Assembly: GCF_035207705.1 (NCBI RefSeq) | Contig: NZ_CP128187.1 | Coordinates: forward strand, 1,116,001-1,180,000 | Direction of reading: 5' to 3' | DNA: 64,000 nt | Origin: Maribacter sp. BPC-D8 | GTDB taxonomy: Bacteria > Bacteroidota > Bacteroidia > Flavobacteriales > Flavobacteriaceae | Shown here: positions 1 to 9,953 of the stretch, piece by piece | Numbering within the stretch: position 1 is the stretch's first letter | Layout of the letters: each line of letters begins with the position of its first letter | Made by a program: the position numbers and the translations under genes | The notes under the pieces: generated by a model | The model's database searches: none | What the model saw: the letters and a program-made list of their open reading frames with translations, nothing else | What the model was told of the DNA's origin: nothing

Positions 1-1
1 T

Positions 2-1219
2 ACTTGGGTGACCAAAAAGATGAAAGAAGAATTAACGATTCCGTTAGTTACCTCTAACAGAATAAATATGCCCGAAACTGCTGAGCAAGTTTTAGCAGAA
101 GGTCATGCCGATATGATTTCTATGGCTCGCCCATTTTTGGCAGATCCAGAGTGGGTCAATAAGGCTGAAGCTGACAAGGCAGATGAGATAAATACGTGTA
201 TTGGTTGTAATCAAGCCTGTTTAGATCATGTTTTTCAACGTAAGGTTGCTAGTTGTTTGGTGAATCCGCGGGCATGTCATGAAACAGAACTGAATTATAA
301 CCCAACAGAAACAAAGAAAAGAATAGCCGTTGTAGGTGCTGGTCCGGCAGGTTTGGCAGCATCAACGGTAGCAGCACAACGTGGGCATGATGTTACACTT
401 TTTGATGGTGAAAAAGAAACAGGCGGACAATTTAACCTAGCAAAGCAAATACCTGGTAAAGAAGAGTTCTATGAAACCATTCGCTATTTTAATAAACAAT
501 TAGAACTGCATAATGTAACTGTAAAGTTGAATACAAGAGTAACTGCAGAAGACTTGCAAAATGGTAATTTTGATGAAGTTATTGTAGCTACGGGAATACA
601 ACCAAGAACTCCGAAAATTGAGGGTGTTGACCATCCAAAAGTCCTGAATTATATTGATGTATTAAAGTTGAAAAAACCTGTGGGTAAACGCGTTGCAGTT
701 ATCGGCGCTGGCGGGATCGGTTTCGATGTCTCAGAATATTTAGCCCATGAAGGGGAAAGCACCGCTTTAAATATTGATGCTTGGCTTAAAGAATGGGGAA
801 TAGATAAGACTTTAGAAGCTCGTAGTGGTATTGAGAATATGCAGGCGGAAATACACCCTTCGCCGAGAGAGATTTTTATGTTCAAGCGAAGCAAAGGTAA
901 ATTTGGAGGCAATCTTGGTAAAACCACTGGTTGGATCCATCGTTCTACGTTGAAAAAGAAAAATGTACAATTTATTAATGAAGTGCAGTATACTAAGATA
1001 GATGATGAAGGTTTACATTATACCAAAAATGACGAGCAAAAAGTACTTGAAGTAGATAATGTTGTTATCTGTGCAGGACAAGTACCATTTAAAGAACTGT
1101 TAGAACCATTGCAAGCAAAAGGTATAAAAGTACATGTAATAGGTGGTGCAGATGTTGCTGCCGAATTAGATGCTAAACGAGCTATAAATCAGGCGTGTAG
1201 ATTAGCCGCCGAAATTTAA
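2..1219 (+). CDS. fadH: 2,4-dienoyl-CoA reductase (NADPH), C-terminal part
   Basis: This is the 3' part of a FadH-type enzyme that reduces 2,4-dienoyl-CoA during beta-oxidation of unsaturated fatty acids. The frame is open to the left edge, so the start and most of the N-terminal TIM barrel lie outside. Visible are the end of the barrel (SMARPFLADPEW), the iron-sulfur cysteines in the spacing C-x2-C-x3-C-x11-C, an FAD Rossmann motif GAGPAGLA, and a second dinucleotide motif GAGGIGFD. The sequence follows the E. coli FadH C-terminal half closely to the end, including the closing GGADVAAELDAKRAINQ segment. It is cytoplasmic and uses FAD, FMN and a 4Fe-4S cluster. The identification is secure; only the missing N-terminus limits it. 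Confidence 0.93.
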   Translation, partial: TWVTKKMKEELTIPLVTSNRINMPETAEQVLAEGHADMISMARPFLADPEWVNKAEADKADEINTCIGCNQACLDHVFQRKVASCLVNPRACHETELNYNPTETKKRIAVVGAGPAGLAASTVAAQRGHDVTLFDGEKETGGQFNLAKQIPGKEEFYETIRYFNKQLELHNVTVKLNTRVTAEDLQNGNFDEVIVATGIQPRTPKIEGVDHPKVLNYIDVLKLKKPVGKRVAVIGAGGIGFDVSEYLAHEGESTALNIDAWLKEWGIDKTLEARSGIENMQAEIHPSPREIFMFKRSKGKFGGNLGKTTGWIHRSTLKKKNVQFINEVQYTKIDDEGLHYTKNDEQKVLEVDNVVICAGQVPFKELLEPLQAKGIKVHVIGGADVAAELDAKRAINQACRLAAEI

Positions 1220-1257
1220 TATTATAAAAACATATAAAGTGGTTATCTTAAAATGAA

Positions 1258-2052
1258 TTAATCTTCAAGAGGTATAAACGCACCGTTTTCATACCTCAGT
1301 TTTAGAATTTTACCGGTAGAATCCATGAATCCCGAAGGGGAATCTAAGTCTCCGTCAATATAATTCTCAACTAGCTCATGGTATGCTATTTCTTTTGTTT
1401 CGGGGTTGTATTGAGGTATCAACTCATCGTGACCCCTACTTATTTCATAGAAAAATTTATCATCACCATTAAAGCATCCAGAACAATCTTTTAACACACC
1501 GTCGGTATAACTCAGTAATCTGAACATATAAAACTCTTTACCGCTACCGTGTGTACTATAAGCTTTTGCTAGGTATTTGTTGTTATCGATAAGATGTATT
1601 TGATAGTGGTAAACTTCTGTATTATCTGTAATATAATGATCCTCGGTTTTAGTTGTTAAAAAGCCAACAGCCAATTCATTATTTACTTTGTATTGATACA
1701 TAGAGTTATAGACGTGCCAGGTACCACCATTAAATTCATCCCAAGAAAATATCTTTAGTTTATCATCTTCTGAAGATATGATCCTAATGTATTCTGATAA
1801 CGAATCGTATTTGACATTTAAAAAAGATTCCTTTCTAAGTGTTTCAGCCAATGTGTTTTGAAATCGTATTAAAATGGTATCTCTAGCTTCCCCATATTTA
1901 CCACCGTAGTCATGTCTATTATCACTAAACTTTTTATATATAGATGTCAAATGATTATCTATAGAAGCGGTATCAACCATTTGTTGAGAATGTGTGGTAG
2001 TACTACATCCTATTAATATAAAAAAGCTGAGTATAAAAATAGATTTGTTCAT
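1258..2052 (-). CDS. Lipoprotein of unknown function
   Basis: The 264-residue product begins with a lipoprotein signal (hydrophobic run ending ILIGCS, lipid-anchored Cys near residue 16). The rest is soluble, rich in Tyr, Asp and Glu, with no catalytic motif that I recognise. It is convergent with fadH (38-base gap). A 7-bp inverted repeat (TGTGCTA/TAGCACA, 2071-2077 and 2095-2101) lies just upstream of its start and could be an operator, but that is a guess. The ORF and signal peptide are clear; the function is unknown. Confidence 0.8.
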   Translation of the reverse strand: MNKSIFILSFFILIGCSTTTHSQQMVDTASIDNHLTSIYKKFSDNRHDYGGKYGEARDTILIRFQNTLAETLRKESFLNVKYDSLSEYIRIISSEDDKLKIFSWDEFNGGTWHVYNSMYQYKVNNELAVGFLTTKTEDHYITDNTEVYHYQIHLIDNNKYLAKAYSTHGSGKEFYMFRLLSYTDGVLKDCSGCFNGDDKFFYEISRGHDELIPQYNPETKEIAYHELVENYIDGDLDSPSGFMDSTGKILKLRYENGAFIPLED

Positions 2053-2129
2053 TTCTTCAGAAGGGCTAAATGTGCTACTATATTAAGCAAAAATTAGCAC
2101 ATTGGTGAGAACTGTTAATTAACGACTTG

Positions 2130-2163
2130 CAACCCTTTTAAAAACAAGTTTTTAAAAGGGTTG
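2130..2163 (-). terminator. Hairpin terminator-like repeat after the pyruvate-kinase-like gene
   Basis: A 15-bp perfect stem (CAACCCTTTTAAAAA and its complement) closes a CAAG loop. It lies between the pyruvate-kinase-like gene and the next minus-strand gene. The stem itself contains A and T runs, but no long T tract follows it on the minus strand, so efficiency is uncertain. Confidence 0.6.
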
Positions 2164-2208
2164 TTTATTATTACCTAGTGTCAAGATTATTATCAAATTT
2201 AATAGTCT

Positions 2209-4026
2209 TTAAAGTTTTCTAATCTTTGGCAGCATAGTTTCGTTCTTTTCCTGGTAGTCTTCCATATTAGAAAGAATTGTATTCAAAAGTACGAGCACAT
2301 CTTCCATGTACGGACCTTTATTTACCATTACACATTCCGAATTTAGGGCCGTAACCACATCGGTAATCTCTGATCGTGATGGTAGCCCGTTTTTCGCGAG
2401 GTTCTCCAAAACTTGTGTCGCCCAAATTACAGGCACGTGAGCTGATCCGCATATAGATAAAACTTCATGTTGCACTTGCCCAATATCTTGCCAACCTGTT
2501 TCTACAGCTAGATCACCGCGTGCAATCATTACCCCAACATCTCTTATTTGCATGGCTTCTTGCAGAATTTCCTCAAGATTATCGAAAGCAAATTTTGTTT
2601 CTATTTTTAAGATGACTCCGATAGTATCAAATACACCCAGTCTTCTAAATTCAGATAGCAGCTCGCTCACATCTTTTTTAGAGTTTACAAAAGAGAAATT
2701 GACAATATCTGCATGCTTAGCAACAAACTCAAGGTCTTCTATATCTTTAAGGGTGAGTCCGCCAGTTCCTAAATTAGTATTGGGGAAATTCATTCCTTTT
2801 TCCGCCTTTAATTTAGCACCCTTCTCTATAGCTCTAGTGATTAGGACTTCAAAATTTTCTTTGGATACAGATTGTATTGTTCCTTCAATTTTACCATCAT
2901 CAAATAACACTAAATCACCTTGGTTCACTTTTTCGAATATATCGGCAAATTGACATGGAATATGAGCTTTTTCAATAACCTCTCCGGTCTCATTTACGAT
3001 AGCAGAACTCCCTAAAATATTCTCTTCTGTTACGACTAAAACATCACCTTTATGGAGTAGTACCGCCTTTTGAATTTCAGGTAAAGTACCTATGGTTCCT
3101 TCTTTATTTAATTTCTTACACTCTAAAAGCATACCGCTTTTAAAAATAATCCGCTTTTTAGACCTTACAATAATTCCGTTTTCAGAAGCGCTAATTACCT
3201 TTAATTTTCTAGATTTATTCTTAGCATCAATTAAGCTAAGTTTATCATCTACAGCAAGTTGGTCTAACCAATCTGCTTCAATAGGTATGGCATTCTCTGG
3301 TATGATTTTAGCAGTACTAGAAACCAATTCAATAGCAACAGGTTTTATAACATAACCCTCATCATCTTTCTCAGGTTTAAATTTTACGATTCTACCACCT
3401 GGTTTAACATTACCCGTTCTAATTTTAGGTCCGGCTAAATCCATCGCAATTTTAACTGATGTCTTAAATTCCTCAGAAGCTTCTTTTATATTTTTAATAA
3501 TTGCGAGCCAAACCTCAGGTGTATCATGCGCACAATTAATTCTTGCACAGTTCATACCATTTTGAACCATTGTACTTACAAATTCTTTATCGTAAGCGGC
3601 ATGAGAAGGCATGGTAACCATAATACGAACTCTACGACCCTTTGAAGGAGAACCTAAAAGTGCTTCTGTATTTGACTTTAAAAGAGCTTTACTCTTTTTA
3701 GTAGATAATTCTATTTTCTTAAAATCTGCTGGTTTACCATCTTTTAAACGGTATAACAGATATAATACTTTTACCAAACTATCTTCAACATGACCTTGAG
3801 CATTCGCAAAGCGCGTCATACCTAAATCACCTAATTTTCTTTGACTTACCCTAAAATCTGATTTTCTAAACCTTTTATAATGCACAAGATTTACCGCACT
3901 CATTTTATGAAGAGGATGTATCTTTTTCAAAGTATGAGCTGTCTTTTTCTCTTCTTTCTTTATTTTTCGCAATACAGCTTCCACTTCTTTGATTAGGCTA
4001 TTTATCTTTTTATGATTGATATTCAT
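2209..4026 (-). CDS. Pyruvate-kinase-like protein with N-terminal extension, no C-terminal domain
   Basis: The 605-residue product has a helical, Lys-rich N-terminal extension (about residues 1-130) followed by a pyruvate kinase barrel with inserted B domain (about 131-600). Family motifs seen are RINCAHD (162-168), DLAGPKIRTG (196-205), KIETK and MIARGDLAVE, then the ATQVLE segment. The usual C-terminal allosteric domain is absent. Residues that bind K+ in classical enzymes appear changed (Ser to Ala at 166, Thr to Leu at 197), while Lys201 replaces the Glu of K+-dependent enzymes, which in known pyruvate kinases goes with K+ independence. Similar long, extended pyruvate kinase homologs are annotated in other bacteria without clear function. 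It may be a true enzyme or a kinase with another substrate, so I give no gene symbol. Confidence 0.85.
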   Translation of the reverse strand: MNINHKKINSLIKEVEAVLRKIKKEEKKTAHTLKKIHPLHKMSAVNLVHYKRFRKSDFRVSQRKLGDLGMTRFANAQGHVEDSLVKVLYLLYRLKDGKPADFKKIELSTKKSKALLKSNTEALLGSPSKGRRVRIMVTMPSHAAYDKEFVSTMVQNGMNCARINCAHDTPEVWLAIIKNIKEASEEFKTSVKIAMDLAGPKIRTGNVKPGGRIVKFKPEKDDEGYVIKPVAIELVSSTAKIIPENAIPIEADWLDQLAVDDKLSLIDAKNKSRKLKVISASENGIIVRSKKRIIFKSGMLLECKKLNKEGTIGTLPEIQKAVLLHKGDVLVVTEENILGSSAIVNETGEVIEKAHIPCQFADIFEKVNQGDLVLFDDGKIEGTIQSVSKENFEVLITRAIEKGAKLKAEKGMNFPNTNLGTGGLTLKDIEDLEFVAKHADIVNFSFVNSKKDVSELLSEFRRLGVFDTIGVILKIETKFAFDNLEEILQEAMQIRDVGVMIARGDLAVETGWQDIGQVQHEVLSICGSAHVPVIWATQVLENLAKNGLPSRSEITDVVTALNSECVMVNKGPYMEDVLVLLNTILSNMEDYQEKNETMLPKIRKL

Positions 4027-4154
4027 AGGTGCTTTTGTAAAAGGATTGTCTTTGCGGGCAAGGTATTGAAGACTACTTTTTTAAAATATGACAACTGTCA
4101 TTTAAAATTCTATATATTTCAGAATAGACGGGTAATCTATTATACAAATAAACA

Positions 4155-5441
4155 CTATTGCTCACTTATCTTTCTTAACACAGTTCCGCTTAATGCACTC
4201 AGTACAATAGAACTTACCTCTTCCCCTACTTCATTTAAATAAGGCGTGTCCAAATTTAATTGTACACTACTGGTTTCACTAGCGTTTACCAATACTAAGG
4301 CACGAGAAAATTCTCTTTGGTAGAGTCCGTTTTCTAGTTGTGTATAGTTGCCAGTGGCTTCCCCAAAATTCCATATGTATTCATCTCGCCAAGGAGAAGG
4401 GTCGTTATAGGCATCGGTAACCTCTTGTTCAGAAAAATAGGTGTTACCATCGTTAACCAACCAATAACTGGCAAAGGCATAATAAAACCCTTGGTTATCA
4501 TTTGTAGAGGTATGTGGTTGTATCAAGGTTATTTTGTCTTCTAACTCATTTACGACCACTTCGTTGATTTGAGGTAAAAATCCTTCAGTATAATCAGAAA
4601 GGTAATTTCCGTTGCCGAAAACAAGCCACCATTCATCTAAAGCACCATCTAAATGCTGCATATAACTTTCCCAAACGCCAGGGTGTAATCTAGTATTGGT
4701 GATATTGGCAATTCCAATTTTATCATCAGCCTTAAGTCTGGTATTTATGGTCGTCAACATTGACTTGTATGCCAATAGAAAAGCCTCATCAGATTCATAG
4801 TTCTTGGGGAAGATATTTTCATGATAAGTATCTAGCGTGTAAATAGCATTGTCCATTAATACTCCGTCCCAATTATTAGCAACCAGCTCGTCAACCACTT
4901 TGTCTGCCCACAGCTGTTGGTATTCTGTATTGCCAATATCCATCTGCCAATGATCCGTATAGCCGGTATACTCCAATCGATTATCATACCCATCTAATAA
5001 AAACCATTCAGGGTAATTGCTATCGGCATATTGAAAACCTACTCCTGTTGGCAAATATTCATTGTCCGCCCCATTTTCAACGGCATAGCTTCTGGTAGAA
5101 GAAAGATCTTTGTATACCAATGTTTTAATATCAGGATTAACAGATTTAAACTTCTGCACATAATCATGAAACCAAGCATTCATTACAATTAAATCTCGTC
5201 TTGGTGCTTCGCTTTGTATTAAGGCATCAGGTATTTCTTCGTGATGTAGGTATAACCAAAACAACTTTGTTTGGTTTACGATAGTATCATTTGAGATTTC
5301 TTCTAGTATGATAGAAGGTTCAGTAGTATCAACCTCAGAAGAATCAATTTCTTCAATGACAGCCTCATTTTTATCACTACTGCACCCTTGGCAAATAAAT
5401 AGGATAGATACCGCCACTAATCTTAAAATAAGCTTGTTCAT
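4155..5441 (-). CDS. Putative glycoside-hydrolase-like lipoprotein (GHL15-type)
   Basis: A lipoprotein signal (LFICQGCSS) leads a 428-residue surface or periplasmic protein. The order of segments (WFLLDGYDN, WDGVLMDNA around mid-protein, IGIANITN, then an all-beta tail with FSRALVLVNAS) fits a TIM barrel with a C-terminal beta-sandwich. It resembles the hypothetical glycosyl hydrolase family 15 (Pfam GHL15) as I remember it; the acidic residue in LMDNA sits where a catalytic Asp is expected. The substrate is unknown. It is divergent from the next lipoprotein gene with 121 bases between the starts, so the two may share a regulatory region. Confidence 0.65.
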   Translation of the reverse strand: MNKLILRLVAVSILFICQGCSSDKNEAVIEEIDSSEVDTTEPSIILEEISNDTIVNQTKLFWLYLHHEEIPDALIQSEAPRRDLIVMNAWFHDYVQKFKSVNPDIKTLVYKDLSSTRSYAVENGADNEYLPTGVGFQYADSNYPEWFLLDGYDNRLEYTGYTDHWQMDIGNTEYQQLWADKVVDELVANNWDGVLMDNAIYTLDTYHENIFPKNYESDEAFLLAYKSMLTTINTRLKADDKIGIANITNTRLHPGVWESYMQHLDGALDEWWLVFGNGNYLSDYTEGFLPQINEVVVNELEDKITLIQPHTSTNDNQGFYYAFASYWLVNDGNTYFSEQEVTDAYNDPSPWRDEYIWNFGEATGNYTQLENGLYQREFSRALVLVNASETSSVQLNLDTPYLNEVGEEVSSIVLSALSGTVLRKISEQ

Positions 5442-5562
5442 AAATCAATTTTTAATATTCGGCAGATTTGGGAATCTGTAGTCAAATTACGTAAAATCAT
5501 TGTTTTAACAACTATATCGATATTTCTAAACGTACATAACATAACCCCAAAATTAAAACGCT

Positions 5563-6900
5563 ATGCGAAAATTGAAGACTTACCTATGGTTATTTAGTCT
5601 TAGTTGTGCCTTAATTGGTTGTACTAATGAAGAAGCTATTTTACCAGTAAATGACAGTAGTGACGCTGAAACTGAAACAGCAGAAGAAACAGTTGAAGAG
5701 GCGGAAGAAACGGAGCCAGCAATTGATGAAAATGTAACATCGGTAGATGTAGCAACAACACTCATTGCAAACGACCTTGAGCCACACCCCATGCAAGATG
5801 TTGCAAAACCAGGATATTTGGAAACAATTGTAGATCCGTCTTTCGGGACAATTATTCGTAGAATTTCGAATGCTGGTACTGGCGGAGTAATAAAACCCAT
5901 GTATAGTACCATACAGGCATGGAATGCAGATGAAACTAGAATGATTTTGTATGATCAAACTAACGGAGTGCATCAATTACTGAATGGTATGACGTATGAG
6001 TTTATACGGAATCTTGATGATGTTCGACCAGACGATTTAGAACAGCTCTTTTGGGATTTTAATAATCCTGATGTTTTGTATTATTTAGATGCCGTTACCG
6101 ATGAGTTTGTAAAGTATACCGTATCATCAAGTACAAAAGATATACTTGTGAATCTTAAAGAAATAGCTAACTGCTCAGGAAGCATTAGTATGGGTAATGA
6201 TGTGCAAATGATGTCTTGGGATTCTGATGTTATAGGATTTAGATGCGATAACAGTCAGGGGTATTCTTATAGAATATCTACACAAGAATTAGTGACCTTT
6301 AATTTAGATGATGTCAATTATACAGCAGCAATGCCAGCACCAAGCGGAAATTTATTCTATCATAACGTATCTTCTTATGATGCTAATGGTAACTTTAAGG
6401 CTAGATTAAATATGAGTAAAGCAGAACATTCTTGCTTAGGAAAGATGACAGATGGTACTGATACAAGTTTCTCTGTAAGTTTTGATGCCGGACCAAACGG
6501 CGGATGCCAAGGTAATATCATTGCTTATGATTTAAATACAGGTGATTGTTTACCTGTCATATCAGAAGATTTAGGATATGCCTATCCGAAATCAGGCACA
6601 CATATATCTGCAGTAGCACATAAGAATCCGGGATGGATTGCAGCCTCCATGATAGGGTTTGAGGAAGATGGACAAGCATTATTAGACCAAGAGTTGATTC
6701 TAGCTCGTGTTGAACCTGGTAATGTAGAAGTATACAGAATTGGACATCATAGAGCAGATGAAGATGAATTTGACTATTGGGGAGAGCCGCACGCCGTTAT
6801 AAGTCCTACAGGGACAAGAGTACTTTTTGGTTCTGATTGGAGCGGTAGTGAAGATGGTACTTCTGTAGAGTCTTATGTGGTAGAGTTGCCTTCGTTTTAG
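5563..6900 (+). CDS. Beta-propeller-like lipoprotein
   Basis: The 445-residue protein starts with a lipoprotein signal (SLSCALIGCTNE), followed by a linker very rich in Glu, Thr and Ala (residues about 25-55), as in lipoproteins that extend from the membrane. The remainder has repeated strand-turn units (WNADETRMILYDQT, LFWDFNNPDVLYYLD, SPTGTRVLFGSDWSG) that look like TolB/WD40-type blades. No catalytic residues are obvious. It is divergent from the glycosidase-like gene and precedes the large secreted protein, so a role in binding or degrading a polymer is possible but unproven. Confidence 0.65.
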   Translation: MRKLKTYLWLFSLSCALIGCTNEEAILPVNDSSDAETETAEETVEEAEETEPAIDENVTSVDVATTLIANDLEPHPMQDVAKPGYLETIVDPSFGTIIRRISNAGTGGVIKPMYSTIQAWNADETRMILYDQTNGVHQLLNGMTYEFIRNLDDVRPDDLEQLFWDFNNPDVLYYLDAVTDEFVKYTVSSSTKDILVNLKEIANCSGSISMGNDVQMMSWDSDVIGFRCDNSQGYSYRISTQELVTFNLDDVNYTAAMPAPSGNLFYHNVSSYDANGNFKARLNMSKAEHSCLGKMTDGTDTSFSVSFDAGPNGGCQGNIIAYDLNTGDCLPVISEDLGYAYPKSGTHISAVAHKNPGWIAASMIGFEEDGQALLDQELILARVEPGNVEVYRIGHHRADEDEFDYWGEPHAVISPTGTRVLFGSDWSGSEDGTSVESYVVELPSF

Positions 6901-7147
6901 GTTTTAATTAATTTTTCTGTTGGATAATTTCATGGGCATATGTATGATATTTCAATTATTTTATAAGTTCAGGACAATGAGAATTGTGACTTCAATTAAT
7001 GTATCATTTTTGATATTAAACTTCTATACAGCAATTTACAGACTAAAATAATCGTTAGAATTAAAATTAAAGTCAGTTTAGTATCAGAATTGTATTACAA
7101 TTGAATTTAATTTTTAATACATTACAACTAAACACAACCAAAATTTA

Positions 7148-9943
7148 ATGTCATATTTAAAAAAGTACTACAAATTATTAATTCTATTTTTTTTAACTTC
7201 TCTCTCTTATGGTCAATGGCAGCAATTGCCACAACCTGAAGGGGGCTTTGCAAAAGATATAGTAGAAGTTGGTTCAAGTTTGTTTGTATCATCTTCTGAA
7301 GGAGGACTTTACCGATCAGATAATAATGCTGATAGTTGGTATTTGGTTTCTAATGGTTTACCAACGGGAGCTAGTTCTTATCGCCTAAAATTGATAAATG
7401 ACGTACTCTATGTGCAAATAGGTAGTTCAGCAAACGCTCTTTACAGATCAGATGATAATGGTGAAACGTTTACAATGAGTTCCATTGCTTTAACTAGTAT
7501 AATAAGTGATATGGATCATGATGGAGATACAATTTTTGCTTCTATTAGAGGTGGGATCTATATTTCCTTGGATAATGGGTTTAATTGGACCTTTAAGCCA
7601 ATTGAAACAAATGGAAATTCTATTTATTCCTTATTATTTATTGAAGGAAAATTATATAAAGGAGATAATACTATTCAGGTATCCGAAGATTATGGTGAAA
7701 CATGGGAAGATGTAGATTTTCCAAATATTGGACCCAACGGCATTAATAAAATGTTTAAACACAATGGTATAGTTTATATATTAAACAGCAATAAATTAAG
7801 ATATACCGATGCTTCTTTTGAGACCTTTACTCAGATATTTAATCCGTCCTCTTCTATTGGTAATGTTAGAATATACGATGATGTAATTTATGCAATTACC
7901 CATAACGGAGATACCTATCAATATTCTAACGATAATGGAGCAACTTATACTGCCGTTAATAACCCACTTGCAAAAAATTACTTATCAGACATATATGTAA
8001 ACAATGATAAAATATTAACCATTGGTTTTGAGGGTATTTTTGAATCTGAAGATGCAGGATCTACTTGGTCTCATAATAATATGGGATTCTTGGCAAGTAC
8101 CTTAACCGGTCTTAATTATGATGGTGAAAATATTGCTTCTGGTTTTAGTAAAAGAGGAGTTGTGAAAACATCTGATCAAGGTATTACATGGCAACTTTTA
8201 AATGGAGACCTTCCTGAGGATGTAATTAAGAGTCGTATTGAAGTGAAATCGTTTGGTAATGTAATTCTAGTGTTTACCGGTTATCAAATATGGAAGTCTG
8301 TAAATAATGGTCAAAATTATACGTTGAATTACCAATTTGATAACTATGTACAAGCTATAGATGCTGTATTTCATGATGGTGTAATTTTAATTGAATCTAA
8401 AAACAACCAGTTAATCATTTCTGATGATGAAGGTGTTTCTTGGACAACTATAGATGTTGCACCTTATGAAATAGCCCCTTTTGCATTACTCGCCTTTGAC
8501 GGTCAGAATATAGCACTTAAAAATACAGATGATAAGTTACTAGTGTCAAATGATTTAGGGTTGAATTGGAGTGAAAGAGATTTTCCGCTCGAAGAAAGCT
8601 ATGTATATCGTATGAATTTTCATAATAGCAAATTATATGCGTTTGGTAATCAAAGGCTATATGAGTCTTCAGATTTTGGTATAACCTGGCGACTCTTTGG
8701 ATATACCAAAAGCCGTCATTATAATTTGTTATGTGATGACAATGCTATTTATATGTATGGTGATACTGGAATTTCTATAGCTAGTTATGAAGGAAATCGT
8801 TTTTATGATATTTCAGAAAATATGGAAGGTATTTATATTAATAATCTTCTCAAGGTTAATGGAGAATTATATGTAAGTACCTTAGGTTATGGTTTTTGGA
8901 AGCATGAGCCAATTCAAGTGCCTGCAGATGGAGATAATGATGGTGTAGCTGATAGTGATGACAATTGTTTAGATACACCTGAAGGGAATAATGTAGATAG
9001 TTTTGGATGTTCTTCTGCCGAATTAGATGACGATGGTGATGGAGTATTCAATAATAGGGATTCTTGTGAAAATACACCTGCTGGTCTTGAAGTAAATAGT
9101 AATGGCTGTGCAGATGCAGAATTAGATTCAGATGAAGACGGTGTATCTAATGACCTTGATCAATGTCCATATAACACAACACCAGGAAGTGTTATAAATG
9201 AAGTAGGTTGTGAAATGATTCCTGTAAACAGCATTTCGGTTCGTACGCAAACAACCACATGTCCTGATGAGCAAAATGGAATTATAGAAATCTCAACCAA
9301 TTTTACTGATGTTTATTTCTATGTATCAGTTACAGATGAGAATAATGATCAGAGAAACTATTCTCTAACAAGTGAAACTAGTCCTTTAACAATTCAGTAT
9401 TTATCTGTTGGTACTTATTATGTAAATGCTAGAGTTCTTAATACAGATTTTAATAACACCTATATTTCAAAAATAAATACCCCAGAAAATGTTAGTTCTG
9501 GAAAAAGGAATATTGATACTAGTGGTAAAACGGTAACCTATGACGTAAGTGGAAGTAAGTCATATACTGTTCAAATAAACGATATAATAAGAACATTTCA
9601 GTTTAATGACACTAATACAAATCAAATTCAACTTGAAATATCAGACGTTGAAAGCAATGTTATGATAAAAGGCGAAAGCGATTGCCAAGGACAATTAGAA
9701 GATCATTTTTTCTTTGCAGAAGACTTAATCATGTATCCAACCGTTACCAATGGTGTAATAAACTTTGAAAATCTAGAAAATGAGAGCAGAATAACACTGT
9801 ATAGCCTAACAGGTAAAAAAGTATTCGAAGAAAATTTAATAAATCAACGACAAATTTCAATTGAGCATTTGAATTCGGGAACTTATGTACTGCATTTGTT
9901 TACGAATGGCAAGACAACTACTTATAAAATTATAAAACAATAA
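7148..9943 (+). CDS. Secreted sortilin-like beta-propeller protein with type IX sorting domain
   Basis: The 931-residue product has an N-terminal signal peptide ending near LSYGQ. Residues about 20-590 carry many BNR/sortilin-type units of the form S-D-D-x-G-x-x-W (for example SDDNGETF, SEDYGETW, SDQGITW), which form large beta-propellers. Residues about 594-690 hold thrombospondin type 3 calcium repeats (DGDNDGVADSDDNC and two more). The last about 73 residues (from 859) are a type A C-terminal sorting domain with the typical LTGKKVFEE and GTYVLHLFTNGK motifs. The protein is therefore probably exported by the Bacteroidota type IX system and either released or attached to the surface. Its ligand is unknown. 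It is followed after 10 bases by a lipoprotein gene, probably in the same transcript. Confidence 0.9.
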   Translation: MSYLKKYYKLLILFFLTSLSYGQWQQLPQPEGGFAKDIVEVGSSLFVSSSEGGLYRSDNNADSWYLVSNGLPTGASSYRLKLINDVLYVQIGSSANALYRSDDNGETFTMSSIALTSIISDMDHDGDTIFASIRGGIYISLDNGFNWTFKPIETNGNSIYSLLFIEGKLYKGDNTIQVSEDYGETWEDVDFPNIGPNGINKMFKHNGIVYILNSNKLRYTDASFETFTQIFNPSSSIGNVRIYDDVIYAITHNGDTYQYSNDNGATYTAVNNPLAKNYLSDIYVNNDKILTIGFEGIFESEDAGSTWSHNNMGFLASTLTGLNYDGENIASGFSKRGVVKTSDQGITWQLLNGDLPEDVIKSRIEVKSFGNVILVFTGYQIWKSVNNGQNYTLNYQFDNYVQAIDAVFHDGVILIESKNNQLIISDDEGVSWTTIDVAPYEIAPFALLAFDGQNIALKNTDDKLLVSNDLGLNWSERDFPLEESYVYRMNFHNSKLYAFGNQRLYESSDFGITWRLFGYTKSRHYNLLCDDNAIYMYGDTGISIASYEGNRFYDISENMEGIYINNLLKVNGELYVSTLGYGFWKHEPIQVPADGDNDGVADSDDNCLDTPEGNNVDSFGCSSAELDDDGDGVFNNRDSCENTPAGLEVNSNGCADAELDSDEDGVSNDLDQCPYNTTPGSVINEVGCEMIPVNSISVRTQTTTCPDEQNGIIEISTNFTDVYFYVSVTDENNDQRNYSLTSETSPLTIQYLSVGTYYVNARVLNTDFNNTYISKINTPENVSSGKRNIDTSGKTVTYDVSGSKSYTVQINDIIRTFQFNDTNTNQIQLEISDVESNVMIKGESDCQGQLEDHFFFAEDLIMYPTVTNGVINFENLENESRITLYSLTGKKVFEENLINQRQISIEHLNSGTYVLHLFTNGKTTTYKIIKQ

Positions 9944-9953
9944 ACTTAATTAA

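Noticed and set aside
4121..4142. AGACGGGTA sequences at 4.1 and 47.0 kb as a repeat family
   Set aside because: Only 8-9 bases are shared and the contexts differ; not enough to call a repeat.
5580..5976. Two minus-strand frames of about 110 codons
   Set aside because: They are shadows of the lipoprotein gene on the plus strand; their Ser/Val and Cys/Tyr bias reflects the Glu/Thr-rich linker read backwards.
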